A DNA stretch of 64,000 nucleotides from Obscuribacter phosphatis_A (GCA_017303615.1 JAFLCK010000004.1:149653-213652), one strand, 5' to 3'; counted from the first letter of the stretch, positions 1 to 9,243 are shown. Translations and numbers: made by a program. The notes: generated from the sequence alone by a model not told the origin.

Positions 1-192
1 GATTTGGAAGCAACCAATCACTTCGCATACTCAATCAAAGGGCCGCTCTCTTCGCTCAAGCTCAATCATCTTGCTGATCTGTCTTCAAAGATCCCGCAGT
101 CTGCTTCTAAATCTAAGTGGAAAGAAGCCAAGAAATTCTATGATGAGCTGGTGTCATTTTACGCCCCCATCAAGAAAGAGCTCAGTAGATAG
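1..192 (+). CDS. C-terminal part of an Hpt-like protein (5' end outside window)
   Basis: Only the last 63 codons are visible, open from the window edge to a TAG at 190-192. The helical sequence with FAYSIKG followed by a second amphipathic helix resembles the H-x-x-K-G segment of histidine phosphotransfer (Hpt) domains. At the place of the phosphorylated His there appears to be a Tyr, so phosphotransfer activity is doubtful. It lies 2 bases upstream of the CheA gene in the same direction, which supports a role in the chemosensory cluster. Family assignment is inference from a short fragment. Confidence 0.5.
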   Translation, partial: DLEATNHFAYSIKGPLSSLKLNHLADLSSKIPQSASKSKWKEAKKFYDELVSFYAPIKKELSR

Positions 193-194
193 AA

Positions 195-2561
195 TTGAGC
201 ACAGATGAAGACTTCCTGAAAAGACTGCGCGCAGCCTTTCTTGATGAAGGCAAAGAGATTGTCGACCAGATCAAAGAAGCATTCGACCATTTTGCCAATC
301 GAAACAAGGCAGAGAAAGGCGACTCGAAGGGTTACAACGCCCGCGAGACAATTTCAAAGTGTGCATCTTCACTGCATAGCCTTAAAGGAGCCGCGAGAGC
401 TGTCAACGAAGACGAACTGACGGCCGTTTGTCAGCTCTTAGAGACAGCCGTGCTCAGCTACAAACCGCTTCCTGATGAAGCACTTGAGCGAACGCTACTA
501 TTCAATCTTGACACATTCATTGAAATTATTGACGCGCTTGAGAGCTTCGTAGACAGCGAAGGCGGTATCACCGGCGATGGTCTAACCGATGTCGAAAAGC
601 AAGGACTCAAGGCAATGGTCGAACTCAAGATAACATCTTTGAGTCTAGATCCGATTAAGCCCGAAGAACAAGCTTCACCAGAATCAATCCGAACTGCGGA
701 AAGCGCTTCATCAATTGAGAGCCTGATGCAAACTGGTACTTTCAATGTTACCGAATTGAGGAACATGCTCGGCACTCTGGATAACAGTACAGAGCAAAGC
801 GCGTCAAAATCCAAGACAACTCAAAAGACAGAACAAACCATCAGAGTACCTCTGGCAAGGCTAAATAGATTACTTGGCGAATCAGAAGAACTCTTGGTCT
901 TAAAAGGAAGAATGACTGAACGGCTAGGCGAACTTACTGAGATTAAAGCCAGACTAGACCAAGCTGCTAGACAACAGCTTTTGCATCAAGGAAAGTCTGA
1001 GCAATATCAGCGCAGTGACCTAAAGTTTTTGGCAAACCAACTCGACGAAGTCCTAAGAGAAATCGGCAGAGATAACAATAATTCGGCACAAATGATCTCT
1101 CGCTTTCTAGAAACAGCCAAGTCACTGACGATGCAACCAATATCGACGGTTCTTGAGGGCTTTCCTAAGTTGGTGCGAGAGTTGGCGAGAGATCTTGGCA
1201 AAGATGTAGATTTTTCAGTGGAAGGTGGACATCTCGAAATCGATAGAAGGCTTCTTGAGAGAATAAAGGACCCACTAATTCACATCATTAGAAATGCTCT
1301 AGACCACGGCATAGAATCTCCTGAGCTCCGTTCAAAAGCAGGCAAACCAAGTAAAGCCAGCTTGCAACTCTCGATAAAGAACATAAATGTCGAAAATGTC
1401 GAAATTTCTATTATCGATGATGGAGCCGGCGTCAACGCCGATATAGTCAAGCGCAAGGCAGTCGAGAGGAACCTTCTTAGCCTGGAAGAGGCGACAAATT
1501 TAACCTATAGCCAAGCCCTTAGCCTGATTTTTCGTCCGGATTTCTCTACCAGAGATGAAGTATCTGATATTTCAGGTAGAGGACTGGGTCTTGCTATTGT
1601 CAAAGAAAAGGTCGAAGAACTCTCTGGCAGACTGGAAATCTCCAGCACCACCGGTAGCGGCACTACATTTAGAATGGTTCTGCCCTCCAAAATGGCGGCT
1701 TTTAGCGGCATAAGAATAGTGAGCCAACAACAGAGCTTTGTCGTGCCTGTTGCCGGGCTACTCCGCGGCATCAGAGTGCATCCGCTAGCTTTCGAAACAG
1801 CCGGAGGGAAACGTACCTTTTTCGTGGACGGTCGACTCATCCCTGTGGCTTCTTTATCGAAAGTATTGGGTTTGCCGGAAGCAGAGCACAGCGGCAATAC
1901 TTTTGAATATCTGGAAATGCTGGTTTTGCAGCATAGAGATAAATACGCTGGTCTATTGGTCGACCAAGTGGTTGACCAGGGTGAGTTTACGGTTAAGCCC
2001 CTTAGCTATCCGCTGCAAGGAATTCCGCTCTTTTCGGGTGCAACTATGATGTCCAGTGGTGAGGTCGTTCTCATCTTAAATATCCACGATGTGGTAGAAG
2101 CAGTCCATACGGTAAAGACAGATACTTCGTCTTCCATGCTTGCCAATTTGCTAGACAGTTTGGACACCAAGGGCAATACTACAAAACCAAGCAGCGAGAG
2201 GAAGACCGTATTAGTTGTTGAAGACTCGATAACCTCTCGCGTACTACTTAAGAACATTCTTGAATCAGCCGGGTATATCGTAAGAATGGCTCTAGACGGT
2301 GCAGAAGGACTTAAGGCTCTAGCAACGATAAAGACTGATCTTGTCATCAGCGACATCGAGATGCCTGTGATGGATGGGCTAACCTTTGTCAAGAAAATTC
2401 GAGAAAATGAAGCAACGAGAAATACTCCTGTAATTCTAGTCACCTCTTTGGGAAGTGAAAGCGATCGAAAGCAAGGAGTAGAAGCCGGCGCCAATGCCTA
2501 CTTCGTTAAAGGTAATCTCGACCAAGAAGGCTTACTAGACACAGTTAAATCTTTGCTTTAG
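195..2561 (+). CDS. cheA: CheA-type chemotaxis histidine kinase with C-terminal receiver domain
   Basis: Hybrid chemotaxis kinase of 788 residues that takes signals from receptors and phosphorylates CheY/CheB-type receivers. Order of domains: Hpt (phospho-His H61 in LHSLKGAAR), a poorly conserved linker with no clear P2 domain, dimerisation helices (about 210-320), HATPase (N box IRNALDHG, G boxes DDGAGV and GRGLGLAI), a CheW-like coupling domain (about 500-640) and a receiver (about 670-788) with acidic DS pair, phospho-Asp in SDIEMP and Lys in YFVKG. The start is TTG, two bases after the previous stop, suggesting translational coupling. A CheA with a fused receiver is typical of PilG/TaxAY-like systems of cyanobacteria and of Frz/Pil-type clusters; whether it controls motility or another output cannot be read here. 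Confidence 0.95.
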   Translation: MSTDEDFLKRLRAAFLDEGKEIVDQIKEAFDHFANRNKAEKGDSKGYNARETISKCASSLHSLKGAARAVNEDELTAVCQLLETAVLSYKPLPDEALERTLLFNLDTFIEIIDALESFVDSEGGITGDGLTDVEKQGLKAMVELKITSLSLDPIKPEEQASPESIRTAESASSIESLMQTGTFNVTELRNMLGTLDNSTEQSASKSKTTQKTEQTIRVPLARLNRLLGESEELLVLKGRMTERLGELTEIKARLDQAARQQLLHQGKSEQYQRSDLKFLANQLDEVLREIGRDNNNSAQMISRFLETAKSLTMQPISTVLEGFPKLVRELARDLGKDVDFSVEGGHLEIDRRLLERIKDPLIHIIRNALDHGIESPELRSKAGKPSKASLQLSIKNINVENVEISIIDDGAGVNADIVKRKAVERNLLSLEEATNLTYSQALSLIFRPDFSTRDEVSDISGRGLGLAIVKEKVEELSGRLEISSTTGSGTTFRMVLPSKMAAFSGIRIVSQQQSFVVPVAGLLRGIRVHPLAFETAGGKRTFFVDGRLIPVASLSKVLGLPEAEHSGNTFEYLEMLVLQHRDKYAGLLVDQVVDQGEFTVKPLSYPLQGIPLFSGATMMSSGEVVLILNIHDVVEAVHTVKTDTSSSMLANLLDSLDTKGNTTKPSSERKTVLVVEDSITSRVLLKNILESAGYIVRMALDGAEGLKALATIKTDLVISDIEMPVMDGLTFVKKIRENEATRNTPVILVTSLGSESDRKQGVEAGANAYFVKGNLDQEGLLDTVKSLL

Positions 2562-2569
2562 GCGGCTCC

Positions 2570-3697
2570 ATGAAAATCGAAGCTAATTCAAAAACAGAAA
2601 AGCGAAAGACAACGGTACTTGTGGTCGAGGACTCTCTACCGGCGCAGAAGGTTCTTGTCTCTATTATTGATTCAGATCCCAACCTAGAAGTAATTGCCGT
2701 GGCAGGCAGTGGAGAAGAGGCTCTTGCCAAACTTGAGGAGATAAAGCCAGACGTCATTACGATGGACGTTCATTTGCCTGGAATGGATGGGCTTGCCGCT
2801 ACTCGCAAAATTATGGAATTTTCTCCGGTGCCGATAATTGTTGTATCAGCATCAACCCTGGTGACAGATATCGAACGTGCTTTTGAGTTGATAGAGGCTG
2901 GCGCACTTACGGCGGTTGCTAAACCGATAAATATCGGCACAGGTGATTTCAAAGTGTCGTCAAAGCTTTTGATTCAGACTATAAAATCAATGGCTAATGT
3001 CAAGGTAGTGAAGAGAAATGCGCGAGGCAAGCTAACCGAGAAAAATAATATCTCCCAGGCACTTGAGGTCGACACCTCCCCCTTGCCAACCAATCTGGAG
3101 TTGATAGCCATAGGAGCATCAACCGGTGGACCAAAGGCCGTGCAACAAATTCTCAGCAAATTATCGATCCGCTTTCCGCTGCCGATCATTTTGGTACAAC
3201 ATATATCTCCTGGCTTTACAGCCGGCATGAAAGAATGGTTCAGTCAAAATCTCAAGCTCAAGGTAAAAATTGCTGAGGAAGGAGAAAAACTCAGAAAAGG
3301 CTTTCTCTACCTCAGTGAAGAAGATAAACACATTACCGTTCTAAATGGACGCTTTGTCTATAGTAGCGATGCCACCATAGCCGGACACAGGCCATCTGTG
3401 GCCAGGCTATTCCAATCGGTAGCCCAAGAGTACGGCGAGCACTCACTTGGCATCATCTTAACCGGAATGGGTGTCGATGGAGCTGCCGAGCTTTTGCAAA
3501 TGAAAGAGCGTGGAGCTACGACTATAGCTCAAAGTGCAGCCAGTTCGGTTGTCCACGGCATGCCGGGGAAAGCGATAGAACTGGGAGCTGCCACCCATGT
3601 TATGAATCTGGAAGAAATCGGAAGTGGACTTCTTGAGCTTGAAAAACGTATTAGAAGCATTAACAACACCGGCGAAAGAGAGGTTGCTAAATCTTGA
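2570..3697 (+). CDS. cheB: CheB protein-glutamate methylesterase
   Basis: Removes methyl groups from (and deamidates) receptor glutamates during adaptation, in the cytoplasm. An N-terminal receiver (residues 14-135, phospho-Asp D66 in TMDVHLPGMDG) is followed by the CheB catalytic domain (about 178-365). The serine-hydrolase triad is visible: S184 in GASTGGPKA, H211 in LVQHISPGF and D303 in GMGVDGA. The length of 375 fits the family. It lies 8 bases after cheA and overlaps the next gene by 4 bases. No cheR methyltransferase is seen in the window, so its partner must lie elsewhere or upstream. Confidence 0.95.
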   Translation: MKIEANSKTEKRKTTVLVVEDSLPAQKVLVSIIDSDPNLEVIAVAGSGEEALAKLEEIKPDVITMDVHLPGMDGLAATRKIMEFSPVPIIVVSASTLVTDIERAFELIEAGALTAVAKPINIGTGDFKVSSKLLIQTIKSMANVKVVKRNARGKLTEKNNISQALEVDTSPLPTNLELIAIGASTGGPKAVQQILSKLSIRFPLPIILVQHISPGFTAGMKEWFSQNLKLKVKIAEEGEKLRKGFLYLSEEDKHITVLNGRFVYSSDATIAGHRPSVARLFQSVAQEYGEHSLGIILTGMGVDGAAELLQMKERGATTIAQSAASSVVHGMPGKAIELGAATHVMNLEEIGSGLLELEKRIRSINNTGEREVAKS

Positions 3698-4140
3698 CTG
3701 CTAACAAGAAAGTCTTACTGGTGGAAGATACGCTAACCCAGGCGATATTTATGCAGCATTGCTTGGAAAAGATGGGCTTTTCCGTTCAGCTGAGTCGCTC
3801 TGGTGAAAAGGCGCTCGAGTATATGGCTCAAACAAGCGACAAACCTACCTTAGTATTTACCGACATCAATATGCCCGGCATAGACGGATATCAGCTTATT
3901 GAGGCACTTAGGGCGGCCAATAAAGAGACTTTGCATTGTTTGCTGCTCCTATCGCCGGCCCAGGGCGATGAAGCAGAGAAAATTCTGGCTAGCACCGCCG
4001 ACGGTATTGTATTCAAATCAGGCAAAGAGGATAAGTTCATAGAGCAGGTAGAACACGCCATCAAACTGCTAGAGCAAGAGAAAACAAAAGAAGCTGTTTT
4101 TTTCTCACAAGCCTATCTTCATGTAGTACATTTACAGTAG
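3694..4140 (+). CDS. Single-domain response regulator (CheY/PilH-like)
   Basis: A stand-alone receiver domain of 148 residues, the likely phosphate acceptor for the adjacent CheA. Acidic residues ED at 11-12, phospho-Asp D57 in FTDINMPG and a Ser in LLLLSPA are in the expected places, as is a Lys near the end of the fold. No output domain follows; only a short hydrophobic tail. The TTG start overlaps the cheB stop (TTGA), so translation is probably coupled. It could act as CheY (output) or as a phosphate sink; the sequence does not decide. Confidence 0.88.
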   Translation: MTANKKVLLVEDTLTQAIFMQHCLEKMGFSVQLSRSGEKALEYMAQTSDKPTLVFTDINMPGIDGYQLIEALRAANKETLHCLLLLSPAQGDEAEKILASTADGIVFKSGKEDKFIEQVEHAIKLLEQEKTKEAVFFSQAYLHVVHLQ

Positions 4141-4161
4141 TTTCAAAAGCAGGATATTAGA

Positions 4162-5508
4162 GTGAGCCCAGATTACACCAATAGTGAATACAATCGAGCT
4201 AATTCTCAAGCATCTAATTCTCAACATATGAGTACTCAATATAAAGGCTTAGAATCCAAACTTAGCAGCACCCTCGTATTATCATCGATTGGCTTTGGGG
4301 TGTTGACGGTATTCATTGGTTGGGAATGGTGGCAGATATCGCAAGCCATAGGCAGCATTACCGACTATCCAAATCTTGGACAATTGGCGCCGGAAGCACT
4401 GAAGGCTGCAAACACTCTCAAGAGAGACAATCTCTATCTTGGTATTGCCTACTTTCTAGTCATCTCGGTAACAATCTATACCACCCACAAAATCAAGACC
4501 TTTGTCGCCCATGAAGTGGTTGATCCGCTGCAGTCGCTAACTTCCGCTGCAGCAAAAGTGGGACAAGGCGAGCTGAACTTCCCCATACCGCGCTTTAGTG
4601 ATGGCGACGAAATCGGCAGTCTCACTTCCGCCTTCGACACTATGGTGACAAAGTTAAGAGAAGACACCAGTCGCATAACCGAGGCCATAGACGTTCTAAG
4701 CAGTTCTGTCGGTCAAATCGTTATCTCCACCAGTCAGTCAGCGGCTTCATCCAGTCAAACGGCCGCGACTGTCACCGAAACTACGGTTTCTGCAGAAGAA
4801 GTGCGTCAAACAACAATGGTGGCTACCCAAAAAGGACGCTTCGTAGCCGACCTAGCCCAGCAGGCGGCGCAAATCTCACTTGTGGGTAAGAATGCCTCCG
4901 AAGATACCATCAATCAAATGACTTCTGTGCGGCATCAAATGCGAGCCATCGCCAACTCTATGGCCACACTGACTGACCGCAGTCAGGCTATCGCCGACAT
5001 CACCGCCTCAGTTGATGAACTATCACAGCAATCCAATCTTCTTGCCGTTAATGCTTCAATCGAAGCAGCCAGAGCCGGAGAAATGGGTAAGGGTTTTGGC
5101 GTGGTCGCTCAAGAGGTGAAGGCTCTTTCTAATCAGAGCAAGCAAGCCACTGCCGAAGTAAGAAGAATACTCTCAGACATTCAACAAGCCGCTGCCCAAG
5201 CTGCGCTTTCTATCGAAGAAGGCAGCCGCACGGTCGAAGTAGCTGTGAAGCAGTCTGCGGAAGCTGGAAGAGCTATTGAATCACTGGCACACGCAGTGGC
5301 CGAATCAGCCAATGCGGCAGCTCAGATTGCTGCAGCCAGTCAAGAACAATTGACCGGAATTGATCAAGTTGTGACAGCCATGCAGGGCATACAAGAGGCT
5401 ACAAAACAGCATGTTCTATCTAGCAAACAAATAGATGAAGCCGCCAAGAGCCTTACTGCAATCCAAGACGTTCTTGAGACTCTGGTTTGCAAATATAAGC
5501 TTAGATAG
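4162..5508 (+). CDS. Methyl-accepting chemotaxis protein with minimal periplasmic domain
   Basis: Chemoreceptor of 448 residues. Two membrane segments (about 36-56 and 91-107) enclose only about 35 periplasmic residues, too few for a normal ligand-binding domain. A HAMP domain (about 110-165) and a long coiled-coil signalling domain follow, with the conserved hairpin tip sequence around NLLAVNASIEAARAGE. The start is GTG at 4162; an in-frame ATG at 4228 would remove a hydrophilic N-terminus of 22 residues. It closes the plus-strand che operon. Similar receptors (PilJ-like) sense membrane or pilus state rather than small ligands; that is a family-based inference. Confidence 0.93.
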   Translation: MSPDYTNSEYNRANSQASNSQHMSTQYKGLESKLSSTLVLSSIGFGVLTVFIGWEWWQISQAIGSITDYPNLGQLAPEALKAANTLKRDNLYLGIAYFLVISVTIYTTHKIKTFVAHEVVDPLQSLTSAAAKVGQGELNFPIPRFSDGDEIGSLTSAFDTMVTKLREDTSRITEAIDVLSSSVGQIVISTSQSAASSSQTAATVTETTVSAEEVRQTTMVATQKGRFVADLAQQAAQISLVGKNASEDTINQMTSVRHQMRAIANSMATLTDRSQAIADITASVDELSQQSNLLAVNASIEAARAGEMGKGFGVVAQEVKALSNQSKQATAEVRRILSDIQQAAAQAALSIEEGSRTVEVAVKQSAEAGRAIESLAHAVAESANAAAQIAAASQEQLTGIDQVVTAMQGIQEATKQHVLSSKQIDEAAKSLTAIQDVLETLVCKYKLR

Positions 5509-5541
5509 ACAGCCTTAAATCCAATGTGAAATATTTGAGGG

Positions 5542-5991
5542 TTACTTAGCCAACCATTTCTTCGCTTCTTCGCTAAGATAGTCACGCAGTTCGTTCAAAA
5601 TAACCAAACCGTCCTCAAACTTGACCAACTTAACTTTTGAACTAGCGTAAAGCATAGAATCAGCAACCACCAACTCATCTTTTTGATAGCGCAAGACGCC
5701 GTCTACTCCATCAACAAAGAAAGCCAGCTTTTGCTCACCTTCTTTTGCGACCACGAGCATGTCGTGCAGAGTCAGCTCTCTTGGCGGCAGACTAAAGCGA
5801 TTTCGCACATTGATTACCGGTATGACTTCGCCATGAACATTAACAAAGCCTAGAAACTCCGCACTCTCATGCGACTTCATTACTTCAACAGCCGGATGCA
5901 CCCTATCGATATTCTCTAATGGCACAGCATAACGATTGTCATCCAGCCAAAAGATCAATAGAGCCAGAGGCACATCCTGGTCTATAGGCAT
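5542..5991 (-). CDS. cheW: CheW-like coupling protein
   Basis: Single CheW domain of 149 residues, the adaptor linking receptors to CheA. Typical pattern is visible: a strand with LIFWLDDNRYAVPLENI near the N-terminus, GFVNVHGEVIPVINV in the middle and VDGVDGVLRYQKDELV later. It is convergent with the che operon on the other strand, and its start lies inside the end of the DprE1-like gene (10-base overlap). It may therefore be transcribed from the glycan/pentose phosphate run rather than with cheA, an unusual arrangement. Confidence 0.9.
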   Translation of the reverse strand: MPIDQDVPLALLIFWLDDNRYAVPLENIDRVHPAVEVMKSHESAEFLGFVNVHGEVIPVINVRNRFSLPPRELTLHDMLVVAKEGEQKLAFFVDGVDGVLRYQKDELVVADSMLYASSKVKLVKFEDGLVILNELRDYLSEEAKKWLAK

Positions 5992-7415
5992 AGACGTTTT
6001 GAAACCTCAGACTGAAATAAGCGCTCAGAATCGAAGTCTCTCAATCGCCTTTTGAAATCATGATAATTATTGCCGTAACAGCGCTCCACCACCGATAGTG
6101 GCAACCTCGAATCTTTCACTATATAGGGAAGAAAGCCTTCTTTGAGGCAAAGTTTATCGAGGAACTCGATAAGCAGACGACCAGGTTGGCAACGCGGGAA
6201 ATTGAGAGCAAAGCAAACACCGTCACCATTAAACCTCAAAAGTTCTTGCCGCCCGCTGAAGTATTTAGCTGAAGCCAGGGTAATCGGTACTTCGAACTTA
6301 TTGATGGCATACTGAATTTGTTCGATATAGAACATAAATTTGTCTTCTGGAATGATCAACTGACATTCATGAAAACCATTGATACCAAACATCTTGTAAT
6401 AGTACTCTCTAAGCGTGGTCATGGGCTGCAAGCAATCATAGATGGCAATAGTGCTTGCCTCGGCTCTAGAGCGGCTAAGGGTGCCATAAAAGACATTCAT
6501 CAATCTTGTGAAGGGCAGACTATAGTAAGACGCACCCAAGAGAGGTGACATAGGCCACTTGCGACTTTCTGCATCAAGCCCCCATGTCTCCGCCATCTTG
6601 CCGCCGAATTGCTCGGGTTCGCCCGCATCTGACGGAAAGAATTTTCCCATCATAAGGAAACCGCGTCCAAAAGCCGTATCAGGCGCAGTCATATCATGCC
6701 ATGAAACTACAAAGTCATTATTCTTGGCACATTCTTTCAGCATCAAAGGTGTCATCGATAAATCATCAAATGGAAGCTTGATGAGAGCCATCCTTCTAGA
6801 GGTAATGGCTTTGGTCTTCAGCTTGGCGCTCAAAATATGCCCAGTTAATCCATATCCACCGCAAGTCAATTCGAAAACTTCTTTATTGACCTCGGGCGAG
6901 GCTTCGATTATTCCGTAAGCCGGATGATAGAGCTTAAGCGATGCAACCTGAGCCGTGCAATTGCCGTCACGCATTTGGTTCTTACCGTGTACATCTACGG
7001 CAATACAGCCACCGATGGTGATAGAGGGGTAGCCAGGCTGGGTGACTATATAGCGCCCTTTATCAATCAAAAAATTGTAGATATGAGCCATGGTGGCACC
7101 TGACTCAACTTCCACAATTCCGGTATCTTCTTCGTAGCTAAGAACCCTGGTAAAAGCAGTATGGTCTATCGAAGTGACATCTTCGCCGAACTGCGGTGAG
7201 GCGAATGATAAACCAGCCCCCATTGGAATTCTCGCCTTTTGTCGTTTGAGCAGTTTATGCTCTATTTCGACAAAGTCTTTCAGATTATTGGTCAGGGGTC
7301 TGGCGTAGCTACCCTGAGCGGTCACGCCGCCATCAAAAGACTGAAAGCGGCGTTTGTCCGAGACAAAAGCCGGCTGTGAGGCGGAAGCCTGGTTGAATTG
7401 CGAATTGTCGGTCAC
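5982..7415 (-). CDS. FAD-dependent oxidoreductase of the DprE1 family
   Basis: A 477-residue PCMH-type flavoprotein. FAD-binding segments: MGAGLSF (65-71), the PGYPSITIGG region (128-137) and VHGKN (142-146). The C-terminal half follows mycobacterial DprE1 closely in pattern, including GFHECQLIIP (347-356) and VKDSR (433-437), whose Lys corresponds to the essential DprE1 Lys418. The residue aligned with DprE1 Cys387 seems not to be Cys when the following FP is aligned. DprE1 oxidises decaprenyl-phospho-ribose at C2' as the first half of an epimerisation. The neighbours (GT2, SDR, WecA-like, GT-C proteins) fit a lipid-linked sugar substrate here, which remains unknown. GTG start 3 bases after the GT2 stop, preceded by AGGAA. 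Confidence 0.82.
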   Translation of the reverse strand: MTDNSQFNQASASQPAFVSDKRRFQSFDGGVTAQGSYARPLTNNLKDFVEIEHKLLKRQKARIPMGAGLSFASPQFGEDVTSIDHTAFTRVLSYEEDTGIVEVESGATMAHIYNFLIDKGRYIVTQPGYPSITIGGCIAVDVHGKNQMRDGNCTAQVASLKLYHPAYGIIEASPEVNKEVFELTCGGYGLTGHILSAKLKTKAITSRRMALIKLPFDDLSMTPLMLKECAKNNDFVVSWHDMTAPDTAFGRGFLMMGKFFPSDAGEPEQFGGKMAETWGLDAESRKWPMSPLLGASYYSLPFTRLMNVFYGTLSRSRAEASTIAIYDCLQPMTTLREYYYKMFGINGFHECQLIIPEDKFMFYIEQIQYAINKFEVPITLASAKYFSGRQELLRFNGDGVCFALNFPRCQPGRLLIEFLDKLCLKEGFLPYIVKDSRLPLSVVERCYGNNYHDFKRRLRDFDSERLFQSEVSKRLCL

Positions 7416-7418
7416 AGA

Positions 7419-8342
7419 CTATTCCTGCAAAATCGAGTGCTTGTGATCGATTACGAAATTAGGTCTGCCCAGAGAGTTTTTATAAGTCCTTCCCACATAG
7501 ATTGCGATAAAGGAAATAGCCGACCCGAAATATGAGCAAACCAAGAGCAAGATGATGACATCAAGCCAGCGGCTGTCGATATACACGCGTGCTACTGCGC
7601 AAGCGGTAACCGCCAAAAGCCACACAGGTAAAGTATATATCGGCAGCCTCAGGAATAGTGTAGAGGAAGAAAGAATTCCGGCAATTGCAAAGTGGGCCAT
7701 ACCCAGAAAGCGGAAGTGACTTTGTCCTCCGACCCGTTTGTGGCGCTTGTAGGGCAATCCTTTGCGCTTGAAACCAACCCTGCCGATGGATGCTCTTATG
7801 AAGGGAAATGAAGTGTGGTCCTTGACCACCGCATCCCTGACATGGGATGCCATGAGCGAGAACTCAGCCATATCTAAAATGACATCGTCATCTGCCACAA
7901 CTTTCAAAACCCGATAGAAGAGTTTTCGACCCCACTTAATCAAAGTAGGTTCGGAACGATCTCGCCTATCACCATATACGATGTCATAGCCTTCTTCGTA
8001 ATATTTGACGAAATCGAGAATCATCTCGGGCGGGTCTTCAAGATCGACATCAATAAAGACAAATACATCACCCTTGGCAGTGCGCAAACCGCATTCAAGT
8101 GAGTTTTGATAGCCGACATTCTTGCTGATCGTTATCAAAAAGACATTGGGATGGCTCTCTCTTATCTTCAAAATGGCACTAACAGTGCCATCTGTTGAAG
8201 CATTGTTGGTAAAGACTAGAGCCGGCTCGTACTTCTCAGAAAGCGCCGCCATGACAGGCTTGATTCTCTCGAAGAAAATACTAACTGTAGATTCTTCGTT
8301 GCAAACCGGGCAAATTATTGTCAGTCGCGGTTTATCTATCAT
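7419..8342 (-). CDS. Family 2 glycosyltransferase, polyprenyl-phosphate sugar synthase type (DPM1/GtrB-like)
   Basis: Predicted to transfer a sugar from a nucleotide donor to polyprenyl phosphate at the inner face of the membrane. A GT-A fold is seen with ICPVCNEE at the N-terminus, NNASTDGT (46-53), the donor/metal motif DVDLEDP (98-104) and an SHFRF segment before the membrane part. Two C-terminal hydrophobic segments (about 225-290) anchor it, as in GtrB/DPM family members of about 310 residues. Its product would be a natural substrate both for the adjoining DprE1-like enzyme and for the polytopic transferases upstream in the operon. The donor sugar cannot be inferred. Confidence 0.85.
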   Translation of the reverse strand: MIDKPRLTIICPVCNEESTVSIFFERIKPVMAALSEKYEPALVFTNNASTDGTVSAILKIRESHPNVFLITISKNVGYQNSLECGLRTAKGDVFVFIDVDLEDPPEMILDFVKYYEEGYDIVYGDRRDRSEPTLIKWGRKLFYRVLKVVADDDVILDMAEFSLMASHVRDAVVKDHTSFPFIRASIGRVGFKRKGLPYKRHKRVGGQSHFRFLGMAHFAIAGILSSSTLFLRLPIYTLPVWLLAVTACAVARVYIDSRWLDVIILLLVCSYFGSAISFIAIYVGRTYKNSLGRPNFVIDHKHSILQE

Positions 8343-8355
8343 CAGACCATCAATA

Positions 8356-8371
8356 AATAAGAGTTCTTATT
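8356..8371. promoter_or_regulatory. Inverted repeat just upstream of the GT2 gene
   Basis: Seven-base arms AATAAGA/TCTTATT are separated by GT, 13 bases upstream of the GT2 start, in the only gap of about 100 bases within the glycan module. This could be an operator or part of a promoter that restarts transcription of the GT2-DprE1-CheW segment. AT-rich repeats of this size also arise by chance, so it is a weak call. Confidence 0.3.
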
Positions 8372-8445
8372 ACTAGTCCAATTTATGCCACAAAATGGGA
8401 GATTACTCTACACCTAAGGCGATTATCAGACGCTCGCATCGTAAC

Positions 8446-9243
8446 TTAAATATCGAGCAAACCTTGGGCGGTCAAACTAGTCATACCTCCATCCACCACC
8501 AAAACCTGCCCGGTCATATACGATGCTGCCGGCAGTGCCAGAAAAGCTATGACATCGGCGACCTCTTCAGCTTCGCCTACTCTTTTTAAGAACGTCCTTG
8601 AGTCAAGCAGGTTATTAACCTCAGGTCTGGCCATAAGCGCACCAGTCAAGGGCGTTCTTATAAATCCAGGGGCAACGGCATTGACTCTGATGCCGTCTTT
8701 AGCCCATTCATGGGCAAGCGAGCGAGTCAATTGATTGAGTGCCGCCTTGGTCATGGCATAAACGCTGCCAGTCAAGACAGAACCTATCCCGGCGATTGAT
8801 GAAACAAAAACCAATGAAGCAGCTTTTGATGCTTTCATCTTACTGTGCAGTCTTCTGGACAATTCAAAGGCAGAAAGTAAATTGGTATCAAGCAAGAACT
8901 TAATATCTTCAGAGGTAAACTCAATAGTTTTTTTGCGAATATTGGTACCGGCATTATTCACCAAAACATCGATTTTCTCCAAAGAAGAAATCCCCTCTTC
9001 GATTTTAGCCAAGCCGTCTGAGTTGGATACATCGGCAGCTAGACAAAGAACTTTTCTTTCACTGTAGGTCTCTTGCAGTTCGGCAGCGCGCCGCTCCAAT
9101 TCGGCATTGCCTCGCGCTACCATGATCACGTCGCACCCCAAGGCAAGCAAACTTGCTGCGGTAGCAAGACCAATCCCTTTTGAAGCGCCTGTGATCAGGG
9201 CAGTCTTTCCAGTCAGGTTCCATCTCGAACTAAGTTCAGTCAC
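8446..9243 (-). CDS. Short-chain dehydrogenase/reductase
   Basis: Classical SDR of 265 residues: nucleotide-binding TGASKGIG (18-25), NNAG (96-99), catalytic S148/S149, Y162 and K166 in YAMTK, and a C-terminal DGG. Overall it resembles tropinone-reductase/FabG-like NAD(P)H oxidoreductases, not clearly DprE2. Because it lies in one module with a DprE1-like oxidase, it could supply the reductive half of a sugar epimerisation; this is inference from position only. Its start overlaps the stop of the upstream membrane protein by 4 bases (ATGA). Confidence 0.9.
   Translation of the reverse strand: MTELSSRWNLTGKTALITGASKGIGLATAASLLALGCDVIMVARGNAELERRAAELQETYSERKVLCLAADVSNSDGLAKIEEGISSLEKIDVLVNNAGTNIRKKTIEFTSEDIKFLLDTNLLSAFELSRRLHSKMKASKAASLVFVSSIAGIGSVLTGSVYAMTKAALNQLTRSLAHEWAKDGIRVNAVAPGFIRTPLTGALMARPEVNNLLDSRTFLKRVGEAEEVADVIAFLALPAASYMTGQVLVVDGGMTSLTAQGLLDI

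Noticed and set aside
8446..9243. Assignment of the SDR as DprE2
   Set aside because: Its motifs and N-terminus fit tropinone-reductase/FabG-like SDRs better; only its position beside a DprE1-like gene suggests an epimerase role.
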